A stretch of DNA of 64,000 nucleotides from Leptobrachium leishanense (taxonomy: Eukaryota; Chordata; Amphibia; Anura; Megophryidae). Every line of letters begins with the position of its first letter. Position 1 is the stretch's first letter. The position numbers were made by a program, and so were the translations under genes. The notes under the pieces were generated by a model, which worked only from the letters and a program-made list of their open reading frames with translations, searched no databases and was not told where the DNA came from. Shown piece after piece: positions 53,328-64,000 of this stretch. The stretch spans positions 351,812,942 to 351,876,941 of the forward strand of contig CM019063.1 of NCBI GenBank assembly GCA_009667805.1. The letters run 5' to 3'.

Positions 53328-53877
53328 AGAAAAGAATGTGTAGTCCCTTTCGCCAGCATGGAAGGCTCTCCAGACATCTACCAATTGTAGACTATCAAGG
53401 GAATGACGCATGTGTCGAAGCACGTTGTGTGGGATCGAGGATCGGCCAGCAGACGTGTGCATCCGCGGGTCAAGGGGGGCGTTAAAGTCTCCAGCAACCA
53501 CTAAGGTTCCGGACTTAAAGGTATCAAGACGGCGAATTATGGAGGCGAGACAACGGTGCTGGTTAGAGTTCGGGAGGTAAATAAACGCAAACGTGTACAC
53601 TGCGTCAGCTATAGTGCATTTGACAAATAGGAAGCAACGTTCCTTATCGGAGAGGACTTCGTCTATGGTCATGGGTATATTTTTAGCGAAGAGGATCGCT
53701 ACCCCGCGGCTTTTGCTTTGGTAGTGGTCACTAAAATGTCCCACCGGAAAAGCTGGATCCCTGAGAATCGGGGAAGCTCCTGTCTTAAAGTGCGTTTCTT
53801 GGAGGAAAGCCACCGATGATCGCAGCGCCCAGAGCTCTCTGAAAAGCCGTTTACGCTTTTCGGGCGTATTAAGTCCA
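53328..53877 (-). pseudogene. L1-Tx1 copy A ORF2: endonuclease core
   Basis: Encodes LQETHFKTG (catalytic Glu box), KSRGVAILF, VVAGDFNAPLD (GDFN) and ERDYTFFSP. It continues at 46525-47010 past the chromovirus and at 55112-55166 past the MITE. Confidence 0.85.
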
Positions 53878-55111
53878 TTAACCCCTTAATGACCCCTGAC
53901 GTACCCTGTACGTCCTGTCCTCGGGTCTCCCTTAGACCCGCGGACGTACAGGGTACGTCAGCGGCGCCAAATCCCCCTCCCGCCCGATACTCACCTCCCT
54001 CGTCGGATCCCACGGCGATCTGGCAGGGAGGAAGCCTGCCCATGTGATTTACATGGGCAGGCGAGGCTGATGACGTCGCCACGCTGCGTGGTGACGTCAT
54101 CAGAAGGTGCCCCCATGTGTTTCAATGAAGGGGAGGGGGGGCTCCTTCGGAGCCCTCTATCTCCCCAACCATTGAAGCTAGGGAGATGCCGTTTGCACCG
54201 CTGGAGAGGGGAGAGCCTCCCCTTTCCAGCGGTGTATGGCATTAACAGTTTTGCCGCCGGATCGCTTTTCAGCGCCAATTGGCGCCAAAACGCGATTCAA
54301 ACCTGGAGGGGGCTGACATCTTGGATGTCAGCCAAGCCTCCAGGTCCCCCCCCTCCCACTGACAACTTCACCATATGTGTGAGGATGTCAGTGGGCCAGT
54401 TAACCCTCTAGCTGCCATGTAGAGATAAGGGGATCCTAAGGATCCCTTTATCTCCCGATCCATGGCAGCTAGATGGTCATATTTGCCATCATTTTAAAGG
54501 CATGATTATGGCCTTTCAAATGATACCAAACATGACCATGTTTGGTTTTTAAAAAAAAATTAAATAAAAAAATTAAATAAAAAAAATTAAATAAAATAAA
54601 AAAATGATTTTTTTTTAAAAAAGTTTTTTTTGTCTGGGGGGAGTTTAATTAAATAGGACCTAGGCTGTCATCTAAAAATAATTAGCACAAAATGGTCAGA
54701 ATGAGCGCAGCGCACATAGGTGAACTGTCTCAGCAGTGAAGGGGTTAAAAAGCAAACGCATGTTAAAATTGGGTATTTCTAGTCTCGGGACAAAATTTTG
54801 AACCTATTTAGCTGGGGTCTTTTTGGGTGGTTGTAGATTTTGGGGATTAAATTACGAAAAAGTGTGTTTTTACCATTTTTTTCCTCATATTTCATATTTT
54901 TTTTTTATAGTAAATTATTCGATATGATGGAAATAATGGTATTTCTAGAAAGTCCATTTAATGGCGGGAAAAAGGGTGTATAATATGTGTGGGTCGAATA
55001 AACGAGTAAGAGGAAAAATTGTCCTAAACACTAACAGCGCAGAAACGTAAAAACAGCAGTGGTCACTAAAAGACGGATTTGTGTAAAACCGCCCGGTCAC
55101 TAAGGGGTTAA
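53878..55111. mobile_element. piggyBac-like MITE at TTAA
   Basis: Inverted ends TTAACCCCTTAATGAC and, from the other strand, TTAACCCCTTAGTGAC, with TTAA at both sides (53878-53881 and 55108-55111). Collapsing the two TTAA copies restores the LINE frame exactly. Just inside the left end is a hairpin GACGTACCCTGTACGTCC / GGACGTACAGGGTACGTC. 1234 bp, no transposase; A/T runs at 54540-54640. Confidence 0.85.
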
Positions 55112-55166
55112 CGTTATATGTAAGAAAACGAAGGGACTTTGGGGAAAAGCCCGGCATTGCAGACAT
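55112..55166 (-). pseudogene. L1-Tx1 copy A ORF2 start
   Basis: ATG at 55166, then MPGFSPKSLRFLTYNVN, the first endonuclease box (YNVN) reaching the MITE junction. Confidence 0.8.
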
Positions 55167-55169
55167 GGC

Positions 55170-56840
55170 TCGCAAACAAACAAACAGACAGGGGGGAGGG
55201 GGAAGAGAAGGTTACTCAGAGGGCAGAGAAAGTAAGGAGAGGGTGATAGGAAAGAAGTCCGGAGACGGGAAAGAGAAGAAAGACAGAAAGTGAATGAGGA
55301 GTGACACGTCGCCAAGAAGGCTATGTCAGCCTGGTCAGAGGCCGAATACCTTCCTGCGAAGAAGTCGACGTCCGATCCTCGTGGGCGACAGACCTAGACT
55401 CTAGAGGCCGTGTAGACCAACTGTGGACAGAAAACAGAGAGAATAAAACTTAGCCAGCTATGGTCAAGTATCTAGGTCTTAAGGAACAAACTAAACAGGT
55501 GGTAACGAGTAAAAATGAGACCCCTCCAACTGTAGGAGAGAAACTGATAAGGAGCAGATACCAATACAGAAAAGAAACATAGTCCCCACGTTAGGAGTGG
55601 AATGCGTAGAGTTCCCTTAGCCGGGCTCTTCTCGGCTATATGTTTAAGGAGAGAAAAAAATAAAATTGTTGAAAATAGAAAATTGTAAACAGCCTGAAAA
55701 CATCCTCCCTCCAGAAGTCTCCCAGATCTACAATTCCCATGCATAAAAAAACATTACACAACAGGTGGAAATATGTGAAACCATGGAAGCTGCGTCAGAA
55801 AAGTGAAATAGATATTGAGGGAAAAGGTTGTGTTTGGGCACCCGCATAGTGCGTAGGGGGCAGTAAGTGGGCCAGTCTTGACAGGACCTCTGTACCGTAG
55901 AGGACACTTTACCATATGGCTGAGTCTTATAGCCCGATGAGGGCGAGTTCTGATGTTGGCTCGATAAAAGTGTTCCAGACAAAGGCGAGGTCGAGGGACC
56001 TGATAAGGGCCGGGTGAAAAAATTAGGGGAAGCCTACCGGACAAAGAAGCAGATGGAGGTGTCGTCTGAAGAATGTCCATATTCTCCTCAGTTATGGTAC
56101 GATGATGTTGTAGAGGTGCGGGGCACCTAAGAGCGGACATACCTTCATTGTCTCAGCGTTCGGGTTAGGACCATGTATCAAGGTCCGATAAGTTAGGATC
56201 TATGCGGTGGTGAACTCTGCAGGTGATGTAGTGAATCGACTGTCTCCTGCGGGAGAGACAAGGCGAAAGGCAGCCTAGAACGCCAACTCCAAGACTTCCG
56301 CAGTGATATATTCCAGGTCTAGGTGTGGTAGATCAACATCAGGAAAAAAAAAAGGGGGGAGAACCCGGGGGGTGGGGGGGAAGCAATTTGGTTCCTCCAC
56401 AGAGGAGCCTGGAAAAATTAGGGCATCCAGACCTCGGCATGAGTTTTTGCGTGTAGACCACCAGCAAGTGGACTTAGGGAGTCGGGAAGGTAGGCCTGTC
56501 AAGGCGGAGCGGAGAAGAGGAGGACAGGCTAACAACGAACAAAAAGAAAAAAAAAGGGGGGGGAGGAGGGGTGCAAAGGTGTGGTTCCCCCATCAGTCCA
56601 ACTCCCAGTAGGGTTTGCAGAACACCCAGAGGGGGCTAGCAATACCAGGACAGAAGGTGTCTGCGGATAACCTCTGGGTTAAGGATGGGCATGTCCAGCT
56701 GAAAAATGGGAGAGTCGTTCCTGTGAGCTGTAGGGGCGAGCCAGATAGCGGGGATGAGGGAGCGAGAGATGCGGGGTTCCAGGAGGGGCTGCAGAGCCGA
56801 GCGGGCAGGCGAGGGGACTTTAGTGTGGTTTCCAAGTCGA
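55170..56840 (-). other. L1-Tx1 ORF1-ORF2 gap, no gene seen
   Basis: About 1.7 kb between the ORF1 end and ORF2 start. It is purine-rich on the plus strand, as in the L1 fragment at 1020-1700. I find no motif-bearing frame. It may hold promoter or translation-control sequence of the LINE. Confidence 0.5.
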
Positions 56841-56843
56841 AAG

Positions 56844-57910
56844 TCAATCATCAGCGTGGTGTGGGGAGCGAGGAGGAGAAAGCTCCCGGGCAAGGACACG
56901 GTCCGGGGATGCCCGTGCGCATCTGCATGACCGGTGTCTGCGGGGGCGAGGAAGTTCTAGGCCCGGACGAGCCGTGTCTTCCCAGCTGCAAACGGTAATT
57001 TCCGGTAACTCCATGGCCTCCGGGAAGGCTGGGACGTCCGCCGGGTAGCAGATTGTGTGGCGAACTCCATTTTTCAGCGCGAGCAGAGCAAAGGGGAATC
57101 CCCACCTGTAGGGCAGATTAGCCCGCCGGAGTGCCTGCGTGACTGGTTGTAAACATTGTCTAGCTGCCAGGGTAAACGGAGACAAGTCCTGATACAGTTC
57201 AAGGCTGCACTGGTGGAAATCCCACTGTCTCGAGGACCTAGCTTTGAGCATGATGGTTTCTTTGAGGGCAAAGTCGGTCAGATGGCAGATGACATCTCTG
57301 GGAGGCACCGTCGGTGGAGGCCGAGGACGCAGGGCCCTATGAGCCCTGTCAAAAAGAATGGGAGTGTCGAGCTTTCTGCTCAGTATCTGATTAAACAGCT
57401 CGGATAGGATTGCACGGAGATCTTCCGGGCCGTCCGATTCAGGCAGGCCGCGGACTCTTATATTATGTCTCCTACCTCTATTGTCGAGGTCGTCTACGCG
57501 GCGCTGCAGCTCCGAGAAGGCCGCTGGTAAGGTGGCCGATATCTCGGGGGGAGGCTGTTGTGCAACTTCCTCCAGGGCGCCCACTCTGGTCGACAGGGTT
57601 GAGACCTCGGTTCGGATCTCCCGAACCTCTCTGCCAAAGTTCTCTCAGAGGTCAGCCACCATATCGGAGAGATCCGCTTTAGTGGGGAGTGCAGATATGA
57701 GGTGTTCCAGGCGGTGTGTAACCTCCTCGTGGTCCGGCGTTCGAGGTGATGATGAGAGCCCGTCCGCCATGTTAGGTGCCACTGCAGGGGTCAGTGTCGT
57801 CCCGGGCGGGATGAGGAATGCGTCCAGAGAGCCCGCTGATCTCGTGGGGGGATGAACAGGAGCTTTCGGGGTAGATATTTTCCCTTTTCCTCGAACGATG
57901 TCCCGTGAAA
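56844..57910 (-). pseudogene. L1-Tx1 copy A ORF1 (RNA-binding protein)
   Basis: 57770-57645 begins with MADGLSSSPR and a heptad-like THRLEHLISALP. An in-frame TGA at about 57645 interrupts it. 57584-56844 continues with a coiled-coil (LQRRVDDLDNRGRR), the RRM-type start NIRVRGLPES, FDRAHRALRPRPPP, PPRDVICHL and a C-terminal domain (YRWGFPFALL). L1 ORF1 proteins trimerise through the coil and coat LINE RNA. Apart from the single TGA (a CGA-to-TGA type change) the frame is intact. Confidence 0.8.
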
Positions 57911-57939
57911 GAATAAGTGTCAGGGTTCCAGTTGTCTCA

Positions 57940-58045
57940 ATATTGTTTGGCTCAGGCAAAATTGTGATTTTTTTTTTTCCAACGGAAGAGAAGCCACTTA
58001 ATAAAAAAATCAATCTTGGGTGAGCCAAGATGATTGTCATTTAAT
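57940..58045. repeat. TTTGGCTCAGG repeat, copy 1
   Basis: Starts TTTGGCTCAGG and ends GGTGAGCCAAGATGATTGTC; the TTGGCTCA and TGAGCCAA ends are inverted. It sits at the 5' edge of L1 copy A. Two more copies lie at 62960-63060 and 63148-63225. Confidence 0.65.
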
Positions 58046-58049
58046 AATT

Positions 58050-58600
58050 GTTCCCAAAGTGGGATATGTGAGAAGACAAAGGAGTACACAAACTGCATAT
58101 GGATGAGCTAGTGAGTTGGGAGAGTTGGTGACATGGAAGAGTCAGAGAGAATGCTGACTTACGTTACCAGCAGAGAGCAATGCAGCCAGTAGTAAAGCAA
58201 ACAATGTTCGTAGAATGCTGGGGTCTCTGTCCGTATGCTTCCCGCAGTTGTGGTGAATAAAGCAAGACGCCAAGACTGCAATGCAAGGCAGTTTTATTAG
58301 TGATGCTCTACTTAATTCCAACCCATTCACCTGCACTACTAATCGGGACTCCATCAGAAATGTTGGGATCACTTTCTGGACCACTGTCAGGGCAACCTGA
58401 CCGCCACTTCGCCCGCCTCATTTCAGCCCCTTTTACGACTTTGGGCTAATCATATCCCAGTCATTAACTGGGATCCACAACTGGAGAAAAGTTGCATGAT
58501 TTATTTTCTATTTGTGGCTCACCATTAACGGCGCTATTCTGGCTTGAGCCAGCATATTTTTCAGCTACTGATCCATAAAAGCAGTGCCGCTGTCATCAGT
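58050..58600. other. No gene recognised
   Basis: No motif-bearing frame or transposon end seen between the repeat and the hAT-like MITE. Confidence 0.4.
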
Positions 58601-58607
58601 ATTGGCT

Positions 58608-59213
58608 AGTGGTGCACCGAAATGGAGATTTCCGGTCGATATCGAAATTTCTTTCAGTCAAAAACCGATACCGATACAGACATGAGAACCTGGGCCTGGA
58701 GGCCGGGGACTCGCCTGATCCCGAAGGCCAGCCGAGCAAGCTGAGGGGGGGGCTCGCCTGAACCTGGAGGCCAGCTGAGCAGCTTGCTCGGCTGGGCCTT
58801 CAGGCCCAGGTTTGCATGACTGATTGGTTGCACCTTACATACTCACCTACATCCTCCTACTTCGGTCCTGAGCTCCAGCGGTGACAGACCTCTGGCTGTC
58901 GCAGGCTGCTCGGCCGTCCTCCAGGCGTTTTCAGCCGAAATGGAAATTTCAGCCGAACAAAATAAAATAATGATCGGCCGGAAATTTATCCTTTCAAAAT
59001 AGGGCCTGGAGGCCGGGGGCTCGCCCGAGCTTGGAAGACGGCCGAGCAGGCAGCTCGGCTGGCCTCTCCAGGCTCAGGTGAGCCCCCGGCTCCGCCGGTC
59101 CTCCAGGCCCTATTTTGAAAGGGAAATTTTCAGCCGAAATTTCCATTTCGGCCGAAACCGAAAACACAATTTTAGGACGATAATTTTTGGTGGCCGAAAT
59201 TTCGGTGCATCCC
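58608..59213. mobile_element. hAT-like MITE, complete
   Basis: Ends AGTGGTGCACCGAAAT and ATTTCGGTGCATCCC, inverted. The 8-bp flanks TATTGGCT (58600-58607) and TATCGGCT (59214-59221) differ at one base. The interior has inverted GGCCTGGAGGCC-type blocks. It is the same family as 2338-2935. Confidence 0.75.
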
Positions 59214-59447
59214 TATCGGCTCCTAGAGTGCATTGGACTCCAAGGAGCTCAGGGCAATCCTGCAAAAGTCCTGCATGTTCACTTCAGTGGGGTTGCGTAG
59301 AACCAAAAAATAATGCTGAGGAATATTTGTTCACAATCGTCTGTTGATAATGGCCAGAGAAAGCAGCAGCTCACTCCACTCCCTTCACCTATGGATCTTA
59401 GGTAAGTGAGCGATTTTTCAAGCACCAAAATCCCTTAAAATGATACT

Positions 59448-59905
59448 TTATTATTATTATTCTTTATTTATAAAGCGCCAGCATATTCCGCAGCGCTGTA
59501 CTATAGGCACAGTATAGACAGGGTTACAATACATTGAACAACATTTGACAAACAGTACAGGAGGAGATGAGGGCCCTATTCCCGTAGGAACTCACAATCT
59601 GGGAGGGTTGGGGTTGGAAACAGGAGGAGAGGACTGTAAAGTGAGAGTGATTGATGGTTGCGTCAGTGAGTTGGGTGGTAGGCTTCCCTAAATAGGAACG
59701 TTTTAAAGGAGCGTTTGAAGGAAGAGAAGTTAGGGGAAAGTCTGACAGTAGGAGGGAGAGCGTTCCAGAGAGTGGGGGCTGCGCGTGAGAAATCCTGCAG
59801 TCTATCATGGGTAGAGGTGATGCGGGGAGATACTCTATTGAAAATAGATTTTCCCTTTACCATAAAATAATTGGGCAAATGCTGCCGACAGCCTCTGCCC
59901 AATTA
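59448..59905 (-). pseudogene. L2-type LINE 3' end, copy C
   Basis: The minus strand encodes RLQDFSRAAPTLWNALPP and FSSFKRSFKTFLFREAY, the conserved extreme C-terminus of L2/CR1-group RTs. The 3'UTR ends with GCGCTGCGGAATATGCTGGC, GCTTTATAAATAAAGAA and ATAATAATA (59450-59500 on plus as reverse complement). The tail is shared with the SINE at 16518. Confidence 0.75.
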
Positions 59906-60019
59906 TTTAATTTTTTTATTTTGGGGTGATTTTACACTCCTTTTGTCCCTCGATGTGCGCAGCAGCTCCTCTTCGACTGCAGGACTTCAGAGTCCTGAGT
60001 TCCCTGTAACTTTACTATA

Positions 60020-60827
60020 AGGGTTATTCAGAGAGAGCCGATCTGGCCCTGAAAAGGCACCAAACAATGTATTTCCCCATACGGTGCATTTTTGGGGTCA
60101 TTCAGCTATTCAGAAAGTAGACAGTTCGCCAAATTTAGGCGAATTGCCAGGAAATATAGTGCCTGTTCGAAGGCAGTGAAATCCCCCCATAGAGAAGCAA
60201 TAGGTTAATCTATTCACAGACACCAAACAGTAGAGAAATGTCAGTGAAATGCCCAGATGTTCGGTGGTTTCAGTCAGCAGGTTTATTCAGGCGTACCCCA
60301 TAGGCTTCAATGTTAAAAATATTTCCTGTTTTTATTCAATATCTAATAAACTGTTTATTCCTTTAATCAGCAGCATTAAGTCTATTTATTTTTCATGATT
60401 TTTTCACCAAACTTGTTTTTTCTGATTTTATTTTAAATAGCGACTTTTTTTATATATTTATAGGACCTTATATGTTAATTCCAGACATTTTCCTCTAAGA
60501 GTTTTTGTTCTTTTGACACAAACAGCATTTCAAATTCGTCACTTTTGCTTTTTTTACCCGTCCGGCAGCTTGGCGGCGTTTTCTGACAGCTGGTCGGCGC
60601 TGAGTGCGGCAGCTCGTCTGCTGCGTTTGGTGGCTGATCAGCAGCGTTGGCGGCAGCAGGCAGCGAATTTACAGCAGCTGTCCGGTGACGACCAATTCAC
60701 TGCACTTCAGGGAGTCTGCGGCGAATGCTGAATTCACCGCAGGGTGAGCGAATCAGACTCGTTGAAGTGTGGCGAATCAGAGAGCACAGACATGTCAGTG
60801 ACATTTTGGTGCTCTCTGCATAACCCT
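60020..60827. mobile_element. MITE with AGGGTTAT ends
   Basis: Inverted ends AGGGTTATTCAGAGAGAG and AGGGTTATGCAGAGAGC (from the other strand). The interior includes GAATGCTGAATTCACCGCAG, shared with 38150. No coding. Superfamily not determined. Confidence 0.65.
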
Positions 60828-60911
60828 GTATGTAATTTGTCTTCCTATGCACATAGCATAGCAAAAGAACGGCTAATTGGGCATCGATGCAGACGTGCAC
60901 ATTTCATGTAA

Positions 60912-60916
<5 letters not shown>

Positions 60917-60944
<28 letters not shown>
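60917..60944. repeat. TA microsatellite
   Basis: (TA)n of about 14 units. Confidence 0.9.
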
Positions 60945-60949
<5 letters not shown>

Positions 60950-60958
60950 CTCCAACGC

Positions 60959-61909
60959 CAGTGGCGTAACTAGAAACCTGAGGGCCCCGGTGCAAGAATC
61001 CATGAAGGGCCCCGCTCTCCCCTCCAAAAAAAAATATCTATTTTTACTTTTTTTTCCTGCAATATTTTTTTTAAAAAGGATTTTATAAAAAAGATAGTAT
61101 TGCCCCCAGCTCACACATGGGTATATATTTGCCCCCAGCTCATACATGGGTATATTTGCCCCCAGCTCACACATGGGTATATTTGCCCCAGCTCACACAT
61201 GGGTATATATTTGCCCCCAGGCGCACACATGGGTATATATTTGCCCCCAGCTCACACATGGGTATATTTGCCCCCAGGCTCACACATGGGTATATATTTG
61301 CCCCCAGGTTCACACATTGGTATATATTTGCCCCAGCTCACACATGGGTATATATTTGCCCCCAGCTCACACATGGGTATATATTTGCCCCCCAGGCTCA
61401 CACATGGGTATATACAGTATTTGCCCCCAGCTCACATGGATATTTGAGGTACTGAACACGCCTCTGGTGTGGCTCACACAGCCCCCCCGGTAACGCAGGC
61501 CGCCATGTTGAAGGCCCCCCTCCGGTTGTTTGTAAAAATGCAGGGCAGGTGTCAGTAGCGCTGCGCTGCCATAACACATACTTGCTGGCTGCCTGGTTCT
61601 GGTGCGGTGGTGCCAGCAGGCGACGAGGAGAATTCGGGTGCGTCAGCCCAGCCCCACAATCACATGCACATTGATCCTGGCCCGCTCTTCACTTCCTGAC
61701 TGCGCCCACACACATGCGGTCACATGTGCCGGGACAGGAGTGTGCAGCCTGCTAAAAAAAATAGTGCAGCGGCGCTGGCTGAAATTTGCCACCAGCTTCC
61801 AAATTAAAAACAAAAGCCTTCCTGAGCCGCAGGGCCCCCCCTGAAGTGGCAGAATTCCAGGGCCCGGTCGCAAGTGCGACCACTGCGACCCTGGTAGTTC
61901 CGTCACTAT
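60959..61909. mobile_element. hAT-like element carrying a minisatellite
   Basis: Starts CAGTGGCGTAACTAGAAACC and ends GGTAGTTCCGTCACTA, imperfect inverted ends of the CAGTGGCGTAACTA hAT type. No transposase. An array of 29-30 bp repeats lies inside. No clean 8-bp target duplication was found. Confidence 0.6.
61102..61440. repeat. Minisatellite, unit 24-31 bp
   Basis: About 12 units of GCCCCCAGCTCACACATGGG followed by TATATATTT, with length variants. Its reverse complement (CCATGTGTGAGCTGGGGGC) resembles the unit at 25586-26925. Confidence 0.95.
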
Positions 61910-62159
61910 CTGGCACTCTGAAAATAAAAAAACAAATATAAACAGTGGAATAGAATCTGATCAGGCTTGGGAATAATGGCGTATGCACTCAAATATTCTG
62001 GCAGATAAAAGCGCCTTGAATCATCATGCGCGGTCCCATGCAATACTTCTTCCTTCTCTTTGTCCCCACCTCGTCTTTAAGTACCACGGCGCCAGGACCA
62101 GATCCACCAGGTGAACAGGAACAGGTGTAGGAAATAAAAAACTGTTTATTGTACACCTA

Positions 62160-62891
62160 GGGCCACATTATGATCCTAGCGGTAAAACGGGGGCACTACC
62201 GAGGAAAAAGTGTGCCCGCAGTTTTCCCCCTAGCGGCCGTTTTACCGCTAGATTACAATGCAGCCGCTAAAAAAGCTGCCTGCATTGTTACCGTGCGTTA
62301 AGCAATGGGATGCGCGCGGCAGCAATAAGCGCAGCCGCGCGCATCCTCTCAATGGAGTCCATAGGACTCCATTGAAGCAGACGCTGGTGGTCACATGACC
62401 TGCCGCATCTTGCCTTGCGCGATCCGGCAGGTCAGCGTAGTGATATGCAGGGGGAGACTGGGGGGACTTTTTCCCCATAGTCTTTCCCTGCTCCTGCCGG
62501 ACTGAGGAGTCGGACAGAGCCGCGGTCCTCGCCGTGGGACAGGAGGCGAGTTTACGATTGATTTATTTATTTTGGCTGGTGTTAACAGATTCTGCACAAG
62601 CGTAATCCGTTAGCACCAAGTCCTTGCTCTGGTTAACTTTTTGTTAACCGCGGCCGAACGGTAATCAGCACTAGGATTTTGTAATCGTAACGCTGAGTAA
62701 CACTTTGTGCTTCCTATACTTAACATGGGGAGTACAAAGTACAGTGACCTCGCGCTGAAAAGCACAAGATACCAAACGCAAACGGGTTACTTAACCTGTT
62801 AACGCAAATTACAATCCAAACGCTACTTGGGCTAACGTTAACGCTCACGCGGGTGAGCACTAACGTTAGCAGCAAGTATGTAATTTGGCCC
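62160..62891. mobile_element. Harbinger-like MITE
   Basis: Inverted ends GGGCCACATTA and GGGCCAAATTA, flanked by CTA (left) and TTA (right), an imperfect TWA-type 3-bp flank. No coding. Confidence 0.55.
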
Positions 62892-62959
62892 TTAAATTAT
62901 TAAAAAAATAACAGGGTTGGAGCGTGGGATGCCAGATTTGATGTCAGTTTGCTTAATCA

Positions 62960-63230
62960 ATAATGTTTGGCTCAGGCTAGATTATGTTTTTTCTGATAGA
63001 GAACAGTCTAATTAATAAAAAACTACTCAGTTTGGGTTGAGCCAAGTTGATTTTCATAGAGAGAATGAATAGCTACATATTCATTTTTTCTCATTGCAAT
63101 GAATGGAGCAGGGGGTGCCAGGTTTGATGCCAGTTTGCTTATTCAATAATATTTGGCTCAGGCTAGATAGAGAACAGTCTAATAGAAAACTAGTCAGTTT
63201 GGGGTGAGCCAAGATGATTTTCATAGAGAG
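62960..63230. repeat. TTTGGCTCAGG repeat, copies 2 and 3
   Basis: TTTGGCTCAGGCTAGAT to GAGCCAAGTTGATTTTCAT (about 62965-63058) and TTTGGCTCAGGCTAGAT to GAGCCAAGATGATTTTCAT (about 63152-63224), each followed by AGAGAGAAT. They form a tandem pair about 190 bp apart. Confidence 0.75.
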
Positions 63231-63386
63231 AATCATCAGATTACTTTTTCATATTTTACCATTGAAACAAGTGGGGTGTGGAGCGGAGAGGGGGGGGGGG
63301 TGCTAGTTATCTGGATAAATTTATTTCTTGATATGATTGTGTTAGAATTGTCCAATTGTTTAAACTACTTTTTATTGACATTCTTT

Positions 63387-63520
63387 TATAAATAAGATCC
63401 TGGGCGATTAAGAAGTTATTTTCAGTCCATGAATAAGAAGCTGCCTGAATAAGAAGCTAACTTCAGTGTGCGAATAAGATGCTGGCCGAATAAGGAGCTA
63501 ACTTCAGCTTCATGACAGTG
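63387..63520. repeat. Short tandem repeat
   Basis: Imperfect units of GAATAAGAAGCTAACTTCAG, about 40 bp apart. Nothing else is recognised from 63240 to 64000. Confidence 0.7.
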
Positions 63521-64000
63521 CTAGGGGTCCTCAACAAGATTCTGATAGGAGGTTATGAGGAGGACCCCTTTGGCTGTCCATCACAATGCCTGCTCCAAGC
63601 TAAAATGCGGATCATAGTCTGTCTCTAGAGGCTGCTCGGCATGCAGGGGGGCCCAGCAGTGAGAGAAAAGGCAGGGGATTTGGGGGACATATTAGGGATT
63701 CTCTGCTGCTGCTGGGCTCCCTGTGCACTGGAAGCGTGCAGGTGAATGGGCCCCTTTACCCCCTCAGGGTTCCAGGGCCTAGGTGCAGTGGCTCCCTCTG
63801 CTGCACCTACGGTAGTAAACACCTCTGCCTGCATCGCTCGACTGCCTCCAGGAGCAGGGATCCTCCTGTGCTGGGTCACACACAGTGCACACGTGCCTGT
63901 GGCCGGCAGCTGGCCCTCCTGCTTACCCGGCCAACCACCCGCAGAGGCGCAAATGCGTGTTTATTGTCCGGGAGCACCTACAATCACATGGGACTGACGA

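Larger units (their letters stand above)
38996..57910 (-). mobile_element. L1-Tx1 LINE copy A, full-length but exploded by three insertions
   Basis: The 3' end with AATAAA and an A tail (T run) is at about 38996; ORF1 lies near 57900. Removing the inserts at 42212-46519, 47016-53322 and 53878-55111 leaves about 7 kb. The ORF2 frame is continuous across each junction: YNVN to GLNT at the MITE, FFSP to SSYSRLDY at the chromovirus, and RCY to ALKDNKTG at the gypsy element. That continuity fixes the insert boundaries. Each insert came after the LINE. ORF1 and ORF2 each also have their own stops or frameshifts. Confidence 0.85.

Noticed and set aside
61100..61493. Frames rich in HTWVYICPQ or THGYIFAP
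   Set aside because: Three overlapping frames read the same minisatellite; not a protein.

Overview
This window looks like repeat-rich vertebrate nuclear DNA, most likely from an amphibian (probably a frog). It is AT-leaning, has no bacterial gene packing, and holds almost every vertebrate transposon class side by side: L1 of the Tx1 group, CR1, L2-type LINEs, a tRNA-derived SINE, a Penelope-like element (PLE) with hammerhead-like ribozymes, a DIRS tyrosine-recombinase retroelement, two Ty3/gypsy elements, ERV-like LTRs, and hAT, Tc1, PIF/Harbinger-like and piggyBac-like DNA elements. The species call is an inference from this mix. I found no convincing host protein exon, tRNA, rRNA or CRISPR array. 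The most gene-like non-repeat sequence is a CpG-rich stretch at about 17.1-17.6 kb with promoter-type motifs.

Layout. 1-5 kb: an L1 ORF1 relic, hAT-like MITEs and an L2-type LINE that encodes a 2A-like peptide. 5-7.5 kb: the 3' end of a Penelope-like element and AT-rich sequence. 7.6-13 kb: two related solo LTRs around a three-layer nest of DNA transposons. 13-15.5 kb: a DIRS element whose recombinase tyrosine codon is now a stop. 16.5-19.5 kb: a SINE, the CpG-rich candidate promoter and a Tc1 5' fragment. 19.7-25.1 kb: a hAT transposase gene split by two fold-back insertions with long target-site duplications; the larger carries an inverted pair of hammerhead-like ribozymes. 25.1-30.6 kb: a second, 5'-truncated L1, interrupted by an element holding a very large minisatellite. 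31-38 kb: a second L2-type copy, a non-coding retroposon and a nearly complete CR1 LINE with two long open frames.

39-58 kb is one minus-strand L1-Tx1 element exploded by three insertions: a piggyBac-like MITE at TTAA (53878-55111), a chromovirus (47016-53322, target duplication ACGGG) and a Gmr1-like gypsy element (42212-46519, target duplication AGTAG). The gypsy element itself holds a hAT-like MITE (42633-43210, target duplication CTGACTAA). The LINE reading frame can be followed across each insertion site, so the boundaries are exact to the base. 58-64 kb holds further MITEs, an L2 3' end whose tail matches the SINE at 16.5 kb, and a second minisatellite related to the one at 25.6 kb.

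Nothing here forms a host operon or pathway. The functional logic is that of transposons and their parasites, and the nesting gives a relative time order of insertions.
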